Shown here: positions 26,142-35,377 of the stretch, piece after piece
How the letters are laid out: every line of letters begins with the position of its first letter
Position numbering within the stretch: the first letter of the stretch is position 1
Source of the DNA: Spirochaetia bacterium
GTDB lineage: Bacteria; Spirochaetota; UBA4802; UBA5550
Assembly (NCBI GenBank): GCA_009885955.1
Contig: VFJS01000030.1
Coordinates: 1 to 42,466, forward strand
Direction of reading: 5' to 3'
DNA: 42,466 nucleotides
The notes under the pieces: model-generated
What the model saw: the letters and a program-made list of their open reading frames with translations, nothing else
What the model was told of the DNA's origin: nothing
The model's database searches: none
Program-made: the position numbers and the translations under genes

Positions 26142-26578
26142 TAATATAAATGTGAAATTCTGTATATATTTTATGATTTGATAATCCACATCTGGTAATT
26201 TATTATTTAACCAAAAGCCATTATCTGGCCTCATATGCCGGCTCCTTTCTCCGGATCGATTCACTTTTATAAGAAAAGAGTGTAAGATAGGGGGATATGG
26301 GGATGGTAGAGATATGGGGATTAAAATAATATCAAATTTCAAATTTTGATAATTGAGATAACTTTTGCAAGATTAAATCTTTTATAAATTATCTCCTCAT
26401 CCCCTCTTATATCTCCCTATCTCCAATATCTTAATTTTAAAATGCCAGAAGATATTAGGCGAACTGGTGAATGTTCGACGTTAGGATTATAATGGTTTTA
26501 ATCTAATTAAGATGAGGCCATGCCTGAACTGGCCTGGTTTACAATTTTTTTATAATTACAGAAAGATTTTAAAAAATT
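26142..26578. other. Intergenic region with a long imperfect inverted repeat
   Basis: No gene is evident. AGATAGGGGGATAT + GGGGATG (26285-26305) pairs with CATCCCC + ATATCTCCCTATCT (26398-26422), with one mismatch and a small bulge. An inner hairpin ATCAAA/TTTGAT lies near 26331-26350. The whole could be a roughly 140-nt stem-loop, or an invertible or miniature transposable element remnant. Confidence 0.5.
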
Positions 26579-26579
26579 A

Positions 26580-26625
26580 TTGACATGAAATGTTACTATG
26601 GATAGAAATGTTTCTACGTATAGAA
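26580..26625 (+). promoter_or_regulatory. Promoter with overlapping dyads ahead of the trpR-like gene
   Basis: TTGACA (26580-26585) and a weak TAGAAA -10 (26603-26608) after 17 bp. Two dyads overlap it: TAGAAAtgTTTCTA (26603-26616) and TTCTAcgtaTAGAA (26612-26625). An operator bound by the TrpR-like protein is inferred. Confidence 0.55.
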
Positions 26626-26635
26626 TCTAACATGT

Positions 26636-26926
26636 ATGCCAATGTATAAACTTGATGAAATATCAGCCACCCTATCGAAAATTTCAGATCCTGATCTTAT
26701 TGAGGATTTTCTTAACAGCATTCTCACAGCGCAGGAGGTTGTCGACTTATCTTCAAGATGGGAGCTTGTGAAACTCCTGGAGAAAGGGGTGAGCCAGAGA
26801 AATATTGCAAAAAAACTTCACCTGAGCCTTTGTAAAATTACCCGCGGCTCCAGGGAATTAAAAAAGGAAGACTCTGCATTTAAAAAAGTTTTAAGCGTTT
26901 TACAGACAAAAACTGTTAAAAGATAA
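26636..26926 (+). CDS. trpR: TrpR-family transcriptional repressor
   Basis: 96 residues matching the Trp repressor / YerC fold: LTAQEVVDLSSRWELVKLLEKGVSQRNIAKKLHLSLCKITRGSREL, where GVSQRNIAKKL-LCKITRGS is the helix-turn-helix typical of TrpR. It lies 16 bp ahead of a TrpB gene and is co-directional, so it very likely senses tryptophan (or indole) and controls this operon. No clear ribosome site precedes ATG 26636 or ATG 26642, so the start is uncertain and the mRNA could have a very short leader. Confidence 0.82.
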   Translation: MPMYKLDEISATLSKISDPDLIEDFLNSILTAQEVVDLSSRWELVKLLEKGVSQRNIAKKLHLSLCKITRGSRELKKEDSAFKKVLSVLQTKTVKR

Positions 26927-26942
26927 TATTGAGGAGGATAGA

Positions 26943-28331
26943 ATGAGTATCAAAGTTTACCTGAACGAAGATGAAATACCGAGAGAATGGTATAACATAG
27001 CAGCAGACCTGCCGTCGCCAATGCAGCCCCCGTTAGGCCCTGACGGAAAGCCGGTAACTCCGGAGATGCTTATGCCGGTATTTCCCATGAACCTTATTGA
27101 ACAGGAGGTGAGCCAGGAGCGGTGGATAAAAATCCCTGAAGAGATCCTGCAGATCCTTTACCGGTGGAGGCCGTCGCCCCTTCACAGGGCAAAATACCTT
27201 GAGGATTACCTGGGCACACCGGCAAAGATTTACTACAAGAATGAATCGGTATCGCCTTCCGGCAGCCATAAGACAAACACTTCCGTGGCGCAGGCATGGT
27301 ACAACAAGCAGTTTGGCATTAAAAAGATCACCACTGAGACCGGCGCAGGGCAGTGGGGGAGCGCCCTCGCCTTTGCATGCTCACTCATGGGCATCGAGTG
27401 CAAGGTGTTCATGGTGAGGATAAGTTTTGACCAGAAGCCCTTCAGGAAGATCATGATGAGGGTATGGGGCGCAAACTGTGTATCAAGCCCGAGCAATGAG
27501 ACCAATGCTGGGAGGGAGATCCTCGCTAAATTTCCGGACACGCCCGGAAGCCTTGGTATCGCGATCAGCGAGGCGGTTGAACAGGCAGTAACCGATCCCA
27601 CGGGAAAAACACGATACTCCCTGGGCTCGGTCCTGAACCATGTTTTACTTCACCAGACCATCATCGGGCTTGAGGCAAAAAAACAGCTGGCGAAGATTGG
27701 TGAAAAGAAGGTTGATGTTGTTATCGCCTGCGCCGGAGGCGGAAGCAATTTTGCCGGGCTTGCATTCCCCTTTGTCCAGGACAAGATCAACGGGGCGAAG
27801 ATCGAAATCATTCCCGTGGAGCCTTCATCGTGCCCCACAATGACAAAGGGCCCCTATGTCTATGACCATGGCGATACTGCAAGGATGACGCCGCTCCTCC
27901 CCATGCACTCCCTGGGGCATGATTTTGTACCGCCGCCCATTCATGCGGGGGGGCTCAGGTACCATGGAATGGCGCCCCTGGTGAGCCAGACAATCAACGA
28001 AGGGCTTGTCACTCCCAGGGCAATTCACCAGAATGAATGCTATGAGGCAGCGGTTATCTTTGCAAAAACTGAGGGTATCATCTGCGCCCCTGAAACCAGC
28101 CATGCCATAGCCGCAGTAATCCAGGAGGCAAAAAAGGCCAAGGAAGAGGGGAAGGAGAAGGTTATTCTTTTCAACATGAGCGGTCACGGGCTCATGGACC
28201 TGAAGGGATATGAGAACTACTTTGACGGGAAGCTTCAGGATTATGAATTGCCGGAAGAGGAGATCAGAAAATCGCTCAGGGCAATTGAAGGGCTCCCGCT
28301 TCCAAAGATTCTGAAAACAGGGAAATGGTAA
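26943..28331 (+). CDS. trpB: Tryptophan synthase beta chain, TrpB2-type
   Basis: 462 residues, longer than the classic TrpB1 (about 400), with the extended N-terminus (DEIPREWYNIAADLP) seen in TrpB2-like enzymes. PLP lysine K110 in SGSHKTNT, the phosphate loop CAGGGSNFAG and a GAGQWGSALA loop are visible. Makes tryptophan from indole and serine. No trpA is nearby; TrpB2 often works alone and scavenges free indole. GAGGAGG ribosome site 8 bp ahead of the ATG. It ends at a strong terminator hairpin. Confidence 0.9.
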   Translation: MSIKVYLNEDEIPREWYNIAADLPSPMQPPLGPDGKPVTPEMLMPVFPMNLIEQEVSQERWIKIPEEILQILYRWRPSPLHRAKYLEDYLGTPAKIYYKNESVSPSGSHKTNTSVAQAWYNKQFGIKKITTETGAGQWGSALAFACSLMGIECKVFMVRISFDQKPFRKIMMRVWGANCVSSPSNETNAGREILAKFPDTPGSLGIAISEAVEQAVTDPTGKTRYSLGSVLNHVLLHQTIIGLEAKKQLAKIGEKKVDVVIACAGGGSNFAGLAFPFVQDKINGAKIEIIPVEPSSCPTMTKGPYVYDHGDTARMTPLLPMHSLGHDFVPPPIHAGGLRYHGMAPLVSQTINEGLVTPRAIHQNECYEAAVIFAKTEGIICAPETSHAIAAVIQEAKKAKEEGKEKVILFNMSGHGLMDLKGYENYFDGKLQDYELPEEEIRKSLRAIEGLPLPKILKTGKW

Positions 28332-28360
28332 AAGATTTCCTGTTTTAAAATGAAAATCTC

Positions 28361-28418
28361 CCCGGGCGCCCTGGAATTGAATGATATATTTCATCAAACA
28401 GGCCGCCCGGGTTTTTAT
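28361..28418 (+). terminator. Rho-independent terminator after trpB
   Basis: CCCGGGCG (28361-28368), then a mismatch and CCTG, pairs with CAGG and CGCCCGGG (28404-28411). It is followed directly by TTTTTATTTT. Confidence 0.85.
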
Positions 28419-28438
28419 TTTATCATACCTTATTATCA

Positions 28439-29041
28439 ATGAAAAATTTTTTCAAAAATTCCCCTTTTGTAAACTGCATGTTAAAACTTAATGTTACCGG
28501 GCTCCAGGGGTTCAGAGAATTTGTTTTTTTTGACGGGATGCTTTTCAACTCCATGAAAAAGTGGTGGGGGGATATGGGGTCAAGGCCTTCACCCCATGAA
28601 GGGCTGGACCTCGCTATGTATGAAGATGAAGACGGCGTTCTGAAAAAAATAAGCCCGGACTTCATGATTCCCGCTGCCATGGACGGGGTGATTACCGCAG
28701 TCATTAACGACATCCTGGGTAAATCAGTTTTTCTGGGCCACGATTTTTATGACAGTGACAGGAGGCTGCATACCGTATATGCCCATGTAGTGCCGGCGGA
28801 AAATATTCATGCTGGCGGGAATGTCAGGGGCGGCGAACTCCTGGCAGAAATATCATCAATATCCGGAAAGAAAGGAGGAATTGTCCCGCATCTGCACCTC
28901 TCTGTTGCATGGATTCCGGATGATTATTTCCCGGACAGGATTAACTGGAGGGAGATTGGCCTGAGGAAAGGCATAGTATTATCAGACCCGGCCATGCTGT
29001 TCAACGCCCCGTTAAAATCAAGGGAACTCCGGATAATCTGA
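28439..29041 (+). CDS. M23-like metallopeptidase-domain protein without signal peptide
   Basis: 200 residues. HEGLD near residue 59, VYAHV near 118 and PHLHLSV near 150 reproduce the M23 zinc and catalytic motifs (HxxxD, H, HxH). No signal peptide or membrane segment is seen, which is unusual for a cell-wall enzyme; it may be exported another way, or have a cytosolic regulatory role. It starts 20 bp after the trpB terminator, so it has its own transcription or is reached by read-through. Confidence 0.78.
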   Translation: MKNFFKNSPFVNCMLKLNVTGLQGFREFVFFDGMLFNSMKKWWGDMGSRPSPHEGLDLAMYEDEDGVLKKISPDFMIPAAMDGVITAVINDILGKSVFLGHDFYDSDRRLHTVYAHVVPAENIHAGGNVRGGELLAEISSISGKKGGIVPHLHLSVAWIPDDYFPDRINWREIGLRKGIVLSDPAMLFNAPLKSRELRII

Positions 29042-29046
29042 ATAAA

Positions 29047-29320
29047 TCAATATTCAATCCTGTTTCTTCCTGAATTTTTGGCTTTGTAAAGGAGTTTGTC
29101 AGCATCTTCTATCAGATCCGTAAACTTCATGTGCTTATTCACGTCAAACTGTACCATGCCCATGCTCACGGTAACGCTGAAATCTATTTCATTGTATCTG
29201 AAGTTGTGGTTCTGAATTATGTCCTTCATGTTCCGAGAGGACCTGCCCGATGTATTTCAGGACAACGTCCCCTGCCTGGTGCCCGTGGGTGTCGTTGACT
29301 TTTTTGAAAAAAAATACTCA
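29047..29320 (-). pseudogene. Remnant of a GGDEF (diguanylate cyclase) gene
   Basis: The downstream part encodes the C-terminal GGDEF half (VTVSMGMVQF ... LIEDADKLLYKAKNSGRNRIEY). Just upstream, in another frame (about 29240-29310), KKVNDTHGHQAGDVVLKYIGQVLSE is readable, the sequence that precedes the GGDEF motif. The frame breaks at about 29230 and a stop lies before the FFFKKVND part. The GGDEF active-site motif and all upstream parts are missing, so this is a broken remnant. Confidence 0.8.
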
Positions 29321-29661
29321 GTATAATTTGTCATAATTTAATGTGACATAAAAGTCAAAAATTTTAGCATTTATTTTACCGGTGAAAGAAGGTTGTATTT
29401 TAAACAGTAAAATTTTTCTTGACATTTTTTATTATAGGCTGATTTACATAATTACTCATAGATTTGATTTTATGTATTTTGTGTTTTCATTATATGTTAA
29501 ATTTGGCTCTTTCCGGAATGTTGGGAATTATAGATATATAAAGATTTATTTTTAAAATAATGCCCTCACCCACTTCGACAAGCTCAGTGCATCGCCCGGC
29601 CAATCTACCGAGATAGTGAGAGGGGTGGTAGTTATAATTATAATATATTAAAAATATATAC
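29321..29661. other. AT-rich intergenic region with repeats
   Basis: No gene seen. It contains a degenerate family B repeat (29562-29629) with an embedded family C element (CACTTCGACAAGCTCAGTG, 29572-29590). This nesting indicates one repeat inserted into another. Confidence 0.55.
29562..29629. repeat. Composite family B + family C repeat
   Basis: GCCCTCACCC at 29562-29571 and GTGAGAGGGGTGG at 29617-29629 bracket a family C element (29572-29590). The ends match the GCCCTCxCCC / GGGTGAGGGC elements at 8187-8227 and 29767-29811. Confidence 0.65.
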
Positions 29662-29690
29662 TTGCATGAACACTTGAAGTCACTTATAAA
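29662..29690 (+). promoter_or_regulatory. Promoter of the PEP carboxykinase gene
   Basis: TTGCAT (29662-29667), a 17-bp spacer and TATAAA (29685-29690). This leaves a leader of about 200 nt before the pckG start, containing the family B repeat at 29767-29811. Confidence 0.55.
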
Positions 29691-29766
29691 GGGGATAAAC
29701 TGCTTTTTTGTTATATATTCTCAGGAAAAGATGATTATTGAAAAAGTATTGAAGACATGTATAAAA

Positions 29767-29811
29767 GCCCTCGCCCTACTGGGAGAGGGCGCGCAGAGCG
29801 CGGGTGAGGGC
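29767..29811. repeat. Family B repeat in the pckG leader
   Basis: GCCCTC (29767-29772) pairs with GAGGGC (29785-29790) or with the terminal GAGGGC (29806-29811); GCGCAGAGCGC lies in between. Alternative pairings are therefore possible in the mRNA leader. Confidence 0.65.
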
Positions 29812-29903
29812 ATCAGATCGGTAAGTTATCTTAAATCTTCTGAGTAGCAACTGAGTAAAGATTAGGCTTAGAAGTTCATAAAAATAAATAAGCGGAGTAA
29901 CCA

Positions 29904-31730
29904 ATGGGAAATAACCAGACTATAAAAAACAAAAAACTTGCAAACTGGGTAGATGAGGTTTCAAAACTTACCACACCTGATACAATCCATGTCTGTGACG
30001 GTTCAAAAGATGAATATGACAGCATGATAAAGATTATGCTGGACCAGAAGATTGCCAAAAAGCTGGATCAAAAAAAGCGCTCCAATTGTTACCTTTTCAG
30101 GTCCGACCCTTCGGACGTGGCCCGCGTTGAAAACAGGACATACATTGCTTCAAGATCAAAAGAGGATGCCGGCCCCACGAATAACTGGATTGATCCCGAA
30201 GAGTTAAAGAAAACCATGAGGGGGCTGTATTCGGGCTGTATGAAAGGAAGAACCATGTATGTCATTCCATTCAGCATGGGCCCGGTGGGTTCACCGATAG
30301 CCAAAATTGGCGTTGAAATAACCGATTCACCCTATGTCGTGGTCAACATGCACATCATGACCAGGGTTGGAAGCAGGGTCCTTGAAATATTGGGGGAAGA
30401 TGGAGATTTTATCCCCTGCCTTCATTCCGTGGGCAAGCCGCTGGCCAAAGGTGAAAATGATAACGGGATGTGGCCCTGCGCTCCTCTCGATAAGAAATAT
30501 ATTTCCCATTTCCCCGATGACCTTGCGATCTGGTCGTATGGTTCAGGATATGGGGGCAACGCATTGCTTGGCAAAAAATGCCTGGCCCTGCGTATCGCTT
30601 CAGTGGCTGCAAGGAACGAAGGCTGGCTTGCGGAACATATGCTCATACTCGGGATCACCAGCCCCACGGGAGAGAAAAAATATATTGCGGCAGCATTTCC
30701 TTCGGCATGCGGAAAGACCAACCTGGCAATGCTTATTCCCGCTATACCCGGATGGAAAGTTGAATGCATCGGCGATGATATTTCCTGGATGAAGTTCGGG
30801 AAAGACGGAAGGCTTTATGCCATTAATCCGGAAGCCGGTTTTTTTGGAGTTGCCCCGGGCACTTCCATGCAGTCGAATTTTAATGCAATGAAAGCCATTG
30901 AAAAGAATACCATATTTACCAATGTTGCTCTGACAGAGGATGGGGATGTCTGGTGGGAAGGGATTGGCTATCCGGCTCCGGGAAAACTTATCGACTGGAC
31001 AGGGAAAGAGTGGGAGGCAGGCAAAAGCGCTTCATTGGCCGCTCACGCGAACGCCAGGTTTACCGCCCCAGCCCGACAGTGCCCGGCCATTGATCCGGCA
31101 TGGGAAGATCCCAATGGCGTCCCGATAAGCGCTTTTCTATTCGGCGGCAGGCGGCCAGGTACGGTCCCCCTGGTGCATCAGTCATTTGACTGGGACCATG
31201 GCGTTTTCATGGGTTCCATTGTGGGCTCGGAAGTCACTGCCGCCGCACTGGATCTGAAAGCCGGTACGGTAAGGCGCGACCCCTTTGCCATGCTTCCATT
31301 CTGCGGATACCACATGGGCGACTATTTTAAGCACTGGATTGATATCGGGAAGAAATCATCCCCGGAAAAACTTCCGAAAATATTTTATGTAAACTGGTTC
31401 AGAAAAAATGATAAGGGTGAATGGCTCTGGCCCGGATATGGAGAAAACAGCCGTGTGCTTAAATGGGTATTTGAGCGATGTAACGGGGAGGGGAGATCAG
31501 TTGAGACTTCAATTGGCCATATGCCGACCCTGGATGCAATCGACCGCAGTGGTCTCGAAGGCGTAAGCGATGATTATATGAAGGAGCTCCTGAAAGTGGA
31601 TAAAAACGGCTGGTTAAAGGAAATTGAGCTTATTAAAGAACACTATGCCGCATTTGGCTCTAAACTACCCCGGGAGCTGAAAGATCAACTGGCTGCATTG
31701 GAGGAAAGACTAAGCAGGCAGCATGGATAA
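29904..31730 (+). CDS. pckG: Phosphoenolpyruvate carboxykinase (GTP)
   Basis: 608 residues, normal for the GTP-type enzyme. Converts oxaloacetate + GTP to phosphoenolpyruvate for gluconeogenesis. Visible: kinase-1 loop [12 protein letters not shown] with the hyper-reactive Cys269, kinase-2 [42 protein letters not shown] and [23 protein letters not shown]. Ribosome site GCGGAG precedes the ATG. Ends at a shared terminator opposite acs. The convergent partner, acetyl-CoA synthetase, points to growth on acetate or fatty acids. Confidence 0.96.
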   Translation: MGNNQTIKNKKLANWVDEVSKLTTPDTIHVCDGSKDEYDSMIKIMLDQKIAKKLDQKKRSNCYLFRSDPSDVARVENRTYIASRSKEDAGPTNNWIDPEELKKTMRGLYSGCMKGRTMYVIPFSMGPVGSPIAKIGVEITDSPYVVVNMHIMTRVGSRVLEILGEDGDFIPCLHSVGKPLAKGENDNGMWPCAPLDKKYISHFPDDLAIWSYGSGYGGNALLGKKCLALRIASVAARNEGWLAEHMLILGITSPTGEKKYIAAAFPSACGKTNLAMLIPAIPGWKVECIGDDISWMKFGKDGRLYAINPEAGFFGVAPGTSMQSNFNAMKAIEKNTIFTNVALTEDGDVWWEGIGYPAPGKLIDWTGKEWEAGKSASLAAHANARFTAPARQCPAIDPAWEDPNGVPISAFLFGGRRPGTVPLVHQSFDWDHGVFMGSIVGSEVTAAALDLKAGTVRRDPFAMLPFCGYHMGDYFKHWIDIGKKSSPEKLPKIFYVNWFRKNDKGEWLWPGYGENSRVLKWVFERCNGEGRSVETSIGHMPTLDAIDRSGLEGVSDDYMKELLKVDKNGWLKEIELIKEHYAAFGSKLPRELKDQLAALEERLSRQHG

Positions 31731-31752
31731 ATTTTTGTCAGGCCGTCAAAAT

Positions 31753-31783
31753 AAAAGGCAGGTGATATTATCACCTGCCTTTT
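31753..31783. terminator. Bidirectional terminator between pckG and acs
   Basis: AAAAGGCAGGTGATA (31753-31767) and its exact reverse complement (31769-31783) around a single T, with T-rich tails on both strands. Serves both convergent genes. Confidence 0.88.
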
Positions 31784-31812
31784 TGCATCATTCTGATGTT
31801 TTAATCAGATGC

Positions 31813-33807
31813 TTATTTGCCTTTATTTTCCCTGTTCTGAGCCAGTGAATCAACAACAGCCGGGTCGAGGAGGGTGGAGGTATCTCCAAAACCGCCTTCC
31901 ACTTCATTGGCCGCTATTTTTCTTAAGATTCTTCTCATGATCTTCCCTGAACGGGTCTTGGGAAGGCCCGGAGCCCACTGGATGTGGTCCGGAACGGCAA
32001 TTCCGCCTATCTCCTTGCGGACAAGCTGCTGCAGTTCCTTCTTAAGTTCGTCGGTGCCCTGTATGCCTGCATTCAGAGTTACATAGGCATAAATTCCCTG
32101 GCCTTTAATGTCATGGGGGAAGCCGACAACGGCAGCTTCGGCAACCTTCGGATGGACAACGAGAGCGCTTTCAACCTCTGCCGTACCCATCCTGTGGCCG
32201 GAAACATTGATAACGTCGTCAATACGCCCTGTAATCTGGTAGTCTCCATCCTTGTCCCTGTTAGCCCCGTCTCCGGTGAAATAATAGCCGTCATACTGGA
32301 CAAAGTAGGTCTGCCTGAACCTGTCGGGGTCACCGTATACTCCCCTCATCTGTCCGGGCCATGGCCTCTTGATGCAGAGTGCTCCGGAAACCTTGCCGTT
32401 GGCATCTGGCAGTACCAGTTTTCCGTTTTCCGGATCAACAATAATCGGTTCGCATCCGAAGAAGGGGGTTGTTGCCTTGCCCGGCTTCATGTCAATGGCG
32501 CCCGGGAGGCCGGTAATAAGGATACCGCCTGTTTCTGTCTGCCACCATGTATCCACTATGGGGCATTTGCTGCGGCCTGGTTTCTCATAGTACCATTTCC
32601 ATGCCTCAGGGTTGATGGGCTCGCCAACGGTACCGAGCAATGTAAGCGAATCGAGCTTGTGAAGTCTTTCTGTGACGAATTTATCGCCAAGGCTTGCTAT
32701 GGCCCTTATCGCCGTGGGGGCGGTATAGAGTGTCTGGACTTTGTGCTTGCCTACGATGTCCCAGTACCTGCCGCCATCGGGATAGTTCGGGATACCCTCG
32801 AACATCAGGCTGGTTGCGCCGTTGCAGAGGGGGCCGTATATGATGTAACTGTGTCCCGTTACCCAGCCTATGTCAGCCGCGCAGAAATATATGTCGGCAT
32901 CATGATAATCAAAAATGTTTTTGTGCGTGAATGCGGTGTAGACCAGATATCCGCCGGTTGTGTGCATAACACCTTTCGGTTTTCCTGTTGAACCTGATGT
33001 ATAAAGGATGAACAGGGGATCTTCGGCGTCCATTTTTTCAGGGGGGCAATCGGCGCTTGCGGCCTTCAGTTCCTCTTCGAACCATACGTCCCTGCCGCTC
33101 TGCATGTTAATTTTAACCGCGTCCCTGGCAAGCCTCTGGACAACATAGCAATGTTTAACCGTCGGGCACTCCTTCATGGCCTCATCCGCCTGCTCTTTCT
33201 GGTTAATCATCTTGGCGCCGCGGAAATAGCCGTTGCAGGTGATCAGGGCGTTGCTGTTGCAGTCCTGGATCCTGTCCTTCAGGGCCGACGCGGAAAATCC
33301 TCCGAAGACGATGGAATGGATGGCGCCGATGCGGGTGCAAGCCAGCATTGACACTGCAAGTTCAGGTATCATGGGCAGGTATATGGTAACTACATCGCCC
33401 TTTTTGACGCCCATTTTTTTCAGTGAATTGGCTGTTCTGCAAACCTGTTCATGAAGCTCCTTGTAGGTCAGAGATCTGTCTTCTGTAGGCTCGTTCCCTT
33501 CCCATATGATGGCCTTCTGGTTTCCTTTCTTTGCAAGATGTCTGTCAAGGCAATTGTAGGAAACATTTAATTTACCGTTTATAAACCATTTTACATAGAC
33601 TTCCGCCTTGCTGTATTTCCAGTCCTGAACCTTGTCCCATTTTTTGTCCCAGGTTACATACTCTTCGGCAATTCTCGACCAGAAACCATCGTTATCCTCA
33701 ATGGATTCCTTGTACATTTTTTCGTATTCCTGACGGCTTTTGAAATATGCCTTTTTCCTGAAATTCTCAGGAACCGGATATACATCCTTTATAGTTTCTT
33801 CACCCAT
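31813..33807 (-). CDS. acs: Acetyl-CoA synthetase (AMP-forming)
   Basis: 664 residues from the ATG at 33807 (a GTG at 33822 is in frame, but AGGGGG sits 6 bp before the ATG). Activates acetate with ATP and CoA through acetyl-AMP. Visible: [20 protein letters not shown] (P-loop-like A3 motif), [45 protein letters not shown] (A8 hinge) and [12 protein letters not shown], whose lysine is the catalytic residue and the usual acetylation control point. Length agrees with the family (about 650). A stand-alone gene converging on pckG. Confidence 0.96.
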   Translation of the reverse strand: MGEETIKDVYPVPENFRKKAYFKSRQEYEKMYKESIEDNDGFWSRIAEEYVTWDKKWDKVQDWKYSKAEVYVKWFINGKLNVSYNCLDRHLAKKGNQKAIIWEGNEPTEDRSLTYKELHEQVCRTANSLKKMGVKKGDVVTIYLPMIPELAVSMLACTRIGAIHSIVFGGFSASALKDRIQDCNSNALITCNGYFRGAKMINQKEQADEAMKECPTVKHCYVVQRLARDAVKINMQSGRDVWFEEELKAASADCPPEKMDAEDPLFILYTSGSTGKPKGVMHTTGGYLVYTAFTHKNIFDYHDADIYFCAADIGWVTGHSYIIYGPLCNGATSLMFEGIPNYPDGGRYWDIVGKHKVQTLYTAPTAIRAIASLGDKFVTERLHKLDSLTLLGTVGEPINPEAWKWYYEKPGRSKCPIVDTWWQTETGGILITGLPGAIDMKPGKATTPFFGCEPIIVDPENGKLVLPDANGKVSGALCIKRPWPGQMRGVYGDPDRFRQTYFVQYDGYYFTGDGANRDKDGDYQITGRIDDVINVSGHRMGTAEVESALVVHPKVAEAAVVGFPHDIKGQGIYAYVTLNAGIQGTDELKKELQQLVRKEIGGIAVPDHIQWAPGLPKTRSGKIMRRILRKIAANEVEGGFGDTSTLLDPAVVDSLAQNRENKGK

Positions 33808-33958
33808 TGCTAACCCCCTCACAGTTTTTTTATATTATTTACATACATTCAGTAAGGAAATGATTTGTGTATCGTTCATAAATCATTTTCTTACTGATGA
33901 TCTATATGTTCCTGTTATATTGACGAATTTTTTTTTCCGGAAAGTCCGTCACAATGAT

Positions 33959-34558
33959 TCAACCGTTAATCCTATTTTTCAAATAATCAGATATCGCCCT
34001 GTCATAGCCCGAGGTGCTTGCAAAAACTTTTATCGCCAGTTTATAATTGATCTCCCTTGATACCTGCCCTCCGTTTTTTTCCATATCCTTAATTACCGTA
34101 TCATAATCAGAAGGGTCTATGATAACCGTTACGCTTTCAAAATTTTTTGCAGCGGACCTGAGCATGGCAGGCCCTCCAATATCAATGTTCTCTATTGCAT
34201 CCTCGAACGTTGTATCCGGTTTCGCAATAGTCTGTGTGAAGGGATACAGGTTCACCACAACCAGGTCAATGTTTTTTATGCCGTGTTCCTTCATGACTTT
34301 CACATGCCCTGAATTGGAACGAAGGCCGAGGAGGCCGCCATGAATCATGGGATGCAGAGTTTTTACCCGGCCATCCATCATCTCGGGAAAACCTGTATAG
34401 GCCGAGACGTCCATGACTTTGAGACCGGCATCCCTGATAGTTTTCGCGGTCCCGCCTGTTGAGAGAATCTCAATATTAAATGCGGAAAGCCTTCTGACGA
34501 AGTCAGTTATATTTGTCTTATCCGAAACACTGATAAGCGCCCTTTCAATTTTCCCCAT
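33959..34558 (-). CDS. purH: Stand-alone IMP cyclohydrolase (N-terminal domain of PurH)
   Basis: 199 residues equal to the MGS-like IMP cyclohydrolase half of Pur[60 protein letters not shown] and [18 protein letters not shown] are all there. Closes FAICAR to IMP in purine synthesis. The AICAR transformylase half (usually another 300 residues) is missing: the frame ends in TGA, and only 19 codons follow before the next stop, with no AICARFT motifs in the 150 bp before acs. Some bacteria encode the halves separately, so a natural split is likely; truncation is the alternative. Confidence 0.88.
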   Translation of the reverse strand: MGKIERALISVSDKTNITDFVRRLSAFNIEILSTGGTAKTIRDAGLKVMDVSAYTGFPEMMDGRVKTLHPMIHGGLLGLRSNSGHVKVMKEHGIKNIDLVVVNLYPFTQTIAKPDTTFEDAIENIDIGGPAMLRSAAKNFESVTVIIDPSDYDTVIKDMEKNGGQVSREINYKLAIKVFASTSGYDRAISDYLKNRING

Positions 34559-34909
34559 TTAATCCGGCCCTGAATATTTTATTATTTACGCATTTATTTA
34601 TTATGCGGGGAATAATTAACAATGAAAGAGTTTAATGACAAGCATTTTTTGATCAGAAATATAATTTTTAAAATTTATTAATAATCATCAATAGATAATA
34701 GAAACAGCAATTTTATAAATATTTTGTATAAGTAAATATTTATAATTTAGGGAATTTGGAATTATATTATACAGTTACTGCGATGGCATACATATTTGGA
34801 AAAATAAGAATTGGTGAGAAGCAGATTTTTTCACTATTACGTCATATGATAACGGTTTATAAAATAATGGGTATACAATTATGCAGGTCATAGCCCCGGT
34901 ACAATTATA
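34559..34909. other. AT-rich intergenic region with a perfect inverted repeat
   Basis: No gene seen in 351 bp. TTATAAATATTT (34713-34724) and AAATATTTATAA (34734-34745) form perfect 12-bp arms around a 9-nt loop. It may end the sigma operon transcript or be a regulator site for purH; its AT-only stem makes it a weak terminator. Confidence 0.55.
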
Positions 34910-35377
34910 TCAATGATGTTTCAGAAAATTTTTTAATGCTGATTCAAATTTTTTAATATCCTTCATATGGGTCGCGATTATTACAATTGAATATATTGTG
35001 ATGGTAAACCCCATGACAATGATAACCGGAATCTGGAGATTGATGCCGAAATATTTCGTAAGCCAGAGAAACTGATCATTAAAGGGGAGAAGAAAAATAC
35101 CCGACATGATTATTATCCAGGCCGCAATCCAGCTGAACGGTGAAGTGGTTTGAACAGCCGGTTGAATATTTTCATATATCTTCTGCATGATACTATCAGC
35201 CATATCATTATTCATGGGTAACGGATGGGTATTCCTGAAAGAATTAAATATATCGGTGAGCATGCCAATCTCCCGCCTGCACCTGCCGCAGAAAAGGATG
35301 TGCGTGTGGATTCTCAAAGGGCGTGTATTATAATCATCCCTGAGAAGAAATTCTTTTATAATGTTATCGCATTTCAT
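34910..35377 (-). CDS. Membrane-bound zinc-finger anti-sigma factor
   Basis: 155 residues. N-terminal ZAS-type zinc finger with H26-x3-C30-x2-C33 (HILFCGRC) and C3, then two membrane segments: about 80-100 (SWIAAWIIIMSGIFLLP) and 115-137 (IPVIIVMGFTITIYSIVII). Its start overlaps the ECF sigma gene by 14 bp, as is usual for a cognate anti-sigma factor that holds the sigma factor at the membrane until a signal arrives. GGAG ribosome site precedes the ATG. Confidence 0.85.
   Translation of the reverse strand: MKCDNIIKEFLLRDDYNTRPLRIHTHILFCGRCRREIGMLTDIFNSFRNTHPLPMNNDMADSIMQKIYENIQPAVQTTSPFSWIAAWIIIMSGIFLLPFNDQFLWLTKYFGINLQIPVIIVMGFTITIYSIVIIATHMKDIKKFESALKNFLKHH

Noticed and set aside
29662..29847. 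61-codon open frame upstream of pckG
   Set aside because: It runs through the promoter and the family B repeat, and its product is low in any recognisable pattern.
31984..32991. 335-codon plus-strand open frame
   Set aside because: It is the exact antisense of acs, whose motifs and length are certain; no domain is seen in the antisense frame.
33890..33961. Reading the TGA at the end of the IMP cyclohydrolase as selenocysteine to extend the protein
   Set aside because: The extension is only 19 codons to the next stop, there is no reason for Sec at this point, and no SECIS-like hairpin stands out after the TGA.
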